Positions 61,541 through 64,000 of a stretch of 64,000 bases of DNA are shown piece after piece. This stretch comes from Prostheceraeus crozeri (lineage: Eukaryota; Platyhelminthes; Polycladida; Euryleptidae), in assembly GCA_907163375.1 (NCBI GenBank), contig CAJQUW010007256.1:62001-126000 (forward strand). Direction: 5' to 3'. Position 1 is the first letter of the stretch. Each line of letters opens with the position of its first letter. The position numbers and the translations under genes are program-made. The notes under the pieces are model-generated. The model had not been told where the DNA came from and ran no database searches. It saw only the letters and a list, made by a program, of their open reading frames with translations.

Positions 61541-63009
61541 AACAGAATAATAGATCAGCGCGGTTCTAATGGTGCCACTTAATGGTGCAAATTTCAAGAA
61601 TCACAGCCTCCTACTCCCAACCAAATACAATATCTAGAACGCCATATCTAGAATCAAATTGAACCGGTTAACATTTTGTTCAATTTATAGCTGATACTTT
61701 TGTCAGTGTCACATTTAAGATGCCTGGCCAGAAATTCGTTCTCAGTAAAGAACAACAAAAGTCATTTTATGAAAATGTTTATAAATGTGCTGACACAATC
61801 CAACAACGAGGATATCCGACATCGTTTTCACTCCGATGAATTAACATAAATTTGCATTCATCCTTCACGGTCTGTTGAGGTCTGAAAACAAATCTATCTC
61901 AGTCGGAGGCCATTGGACAGGTCTATTCACCAGGGAAATTTAACAATTATGATGAATTATGAAGTTAATCGAAGCCGTTACATCAATAACCAAGACCATT
62001 CATTATTTATTGCGTTCAGCATGAAATGTTTGAACAATAAATTTACTTCTTTCACTTATTTTGTAACAGGGAAGAACAAATTGATCATTTCTCTTCTTCT
62101 ATCGTAGCCGAGATATCAAGAATTTATGGGAAATGACTTGATAGATAGAAAGTACAAATCAACCATTTTAGATGTTTGTTTGACTTCCCATTACGGTGTC
62201 ACGCAAGCCAATATCACATTATCTCCAAACTTGAGAAGTCGAAGGCTAATCGCCAAAGCTGAACTGACGGAGAGAACAATAACTAGACTCCATCATCAAA
62301 GAAAGATTGCTCGGCAAATGATAAACACATCACTTTCAATTCCAAGTCAAAGTCAGACGTTTGGGATGGAGAACTTTGACAAGAGATTCCTGAATGCGCC
62401 ATAGAGAGCTTAAGAAAGCAAAGCAGAACTACTGGTCGTATCAGTTGATATTTAGTATTGAGGTCAACGTTCCTGAGTTGGAGAAAGAGTGCATACGATA
62501 AAGCCATTAGGTTGGACATATCAAGAATTCGTGCGGTTTTCCAGTTATTAATTTCAATAAAAATTTTCGGCTTGACAATCATTCTCAAGTAAAAAGTAGT
62601 TCTAAAAAGTACACCATTTAAGATATATGCTACCAAGACATCATTTGTGAAGACATTTTCAAATGAAGTCTGCCACTTCGGTTCAGATTATAGGCAACAT
62701 AGTCAAAGTCAACACAGAAAGCAAACGTCAATTTCTGTCGTTCGAATTTCTATCAAAGAAGGAGATTGAGATTTGCAATCGGCAAATTAGTGAAATTTCG
62801 ACGGGTATTCATTGAATATCGCATCAAGCACACTACTAACATATCACTTAAATTAGTGCGCCCGTAATAATTATTAATTGCTGCATTTTGCAAACAGTTT
62901 TTTAATAGAATAATTACATATTGAGTTGCATCCTACGTTGAAAAATGGCAGCTATTCAGGTCTGTTCCCAATTTTACTACTGAGGATGCAACTCAGTATT
63001 TAGTCATTC
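61541..63009. other. No gene recognised
   Basis: Frames on both strands (62126-62404, 62283-62636) lack family resemblance and overlap each other. Confidence 0.45.
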
Positions 63010-63754
63010 CAGGGATGCGGAGTCGGAGTCCCGGAGTCCTATCATTTTTCCTGCAGTCAGAGTCCTATCAAATGATAGGACTCCGGACTCTGGCCTCTAA
63101 CTAGACCCGAAATATTATACAAATTATTTATTCTCGTGCATATAGCTGTCACTGTCTTGATATCAACTTTCTCTGTCAAACAAAAGTACAGAGACAGCAG
63201 TGCATGCAAAGCTTGTAATAGTTGAGGGAATGACCCGTGATAGTGAAAAACGGATTGTCGTTTCACTCGGTGATTTACGTAGTAGAAAAGAGAAGCCTTC
63301 CTAGTCTCGATCACACCTACGCACCAAAAGGTCACATCAGAGACAAAAATGAAAATACTAGTTTGTTTGAGAACATTACCTCTTACCCTCACTTTTATCG
63401 TGTGTGATGAGTCCTCTAAAGCGCATGTTCAAATCGAAAGTGTACTCATATTTTTTGAAGAAGGATGGGGATTTTCCTGCCTGGTAGAGACGGGAGAAAA
63501 ACCGTGTGAAGCACACATCAACAAGATGGGAGTAGCGGAGTCGCATGCATCCAACTTATAGCGACATTTGATGAACTGTCATCGAAAATGATTGATAATT
63601 GATACATCAATGATCACCAAAGATAGGTTCAGGTAAGCCTATAATGATCTATGATGTAGGTTACCAGTTAATTTTTCAAAAACTAGACTTTATATATTGG
63701 CCAACCGGAGTCGGAGTCGGAGTCCTGTCAAAATGATAGGACTCCGCATCCCTG
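63010..63754. mobile_element. hAT-type MITE
   Basis: Inverted ends start CAGGGATGCGGAGTC and continue with GGAGTC and CCTATCATTTT blocks. The exact 8-bp duplication AGTCATTC lies at 63002-63009 and 63755-63762. The 745-bp body carries frames of 111 (minus) and 70 (plus) codons with no transposase similarity, so it is non-autonomous. The arms contain internal GGAGTC tandem repeats, typical of hAT subterminal binding regions (inference). Confidence 0.9.
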
Positions 63755-63762
63755 AGTCATTC

Positions 63763-64000
63763 TCTTTACATCGTGCTGCAAAATGTAGCATTTATTAATT
63801 AATACAGCCGCAATAATTTAGGAGACTTATTATTGATTATCAGAGTGAATGCAGTGAACCCGGTAAGATCAACGAAAGTGCAATTTACATAGAAATTGAG
63901 AAAATCAAAAATCCTTCAAAACCCTCCCGGGCTAAATCGAAAAATTCACGGCCGGTTCACGGGTGACCAGCAGCAGCTGGTGTTCCGTCAGTATCACATC
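63763..64000. other. No gene recognised at the right edge
   Basis: Unique-looking sequence to the window end. Confidence 0.4.

Overview
The window looks like AT-rich intergenic and intronic DNA from an invertebrate animal. It has spliced exons with canonical GT/AG junctions, a tRNA-derived SINE family, mariner, hAT and Tc1-like DNA transposons, LINE remnants and two satellite arrays. Nothing suggests a prokaryotic operon. The phylum cannot be fixed from the sequence alone.

Only one host gene is recognisable. Two consecutive coding exons on the minus strand (58647-58819, then 26827-27103) encode the central HAT-repeat part of the splicing factor SYF1, known as XAB2 in animals, a member of the Prp19/NTC-associated complex. 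The junction is exact: the upstream exon ends with two bases of a codon and the downstream exon supplies the third. The intron between them is 31,543 bp, and about 26.1 kb of it (31994-58091) is one 59-bp satellite of roughly 438 monomers. The preceding and following SYF1 exons were not found, so both flanking introns probably run out of the window.

Layout. 1-10.9 kb: no gene recognised; small inverted-repeat elements, a TA-flanked element (3590-4410), dispersed repeat copies, a tRNA-like SINE head and a hammerhead-ribozyme-like core near 8.3 kb. 11.0-12.8 kb: 26 copies of a 68/69-bp satellite next to another GAAA-type core. 13.2-13.7 kb: a 150-bp inverted repeat. 14164-15455: a mariner (DD34D) with matching TIRs, a TA duplication and a transposase frame broken by a single stop. 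17.3-19.9 kb: a hAT-type MITE, a second TA-flanked MITE and a Tc1-like scrap. 22.4-22.7 kb: a 262-bp element with near-perfect 82-bp inverted arms and a 12-bp target duplication. 23.4-26.8 kb: two LINE 3'-end fossils and a tRNA-like sequence. 26.8-58.8 kb: SYF1 exons and the giant intron, which also holds a deleted hAT (27789-28685) and a SINE inside the first satellite monomer. 59-64 kb: a second copy of that SINE, further repeats and a second hAT MITE (63010-63754).

The most interesting points are the satellite-filled intron in an essential splicing gene, the nested higher-order structure of that satellite, and a set of short elements combining inverted arms, a hammerhead-like core, a one-sided tail and a target duplication. 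No LTR retroelement, Polinton or other capsid- or envelope-bearing element was recognised. The short ORFs inside the satellites are by-products of repetition.
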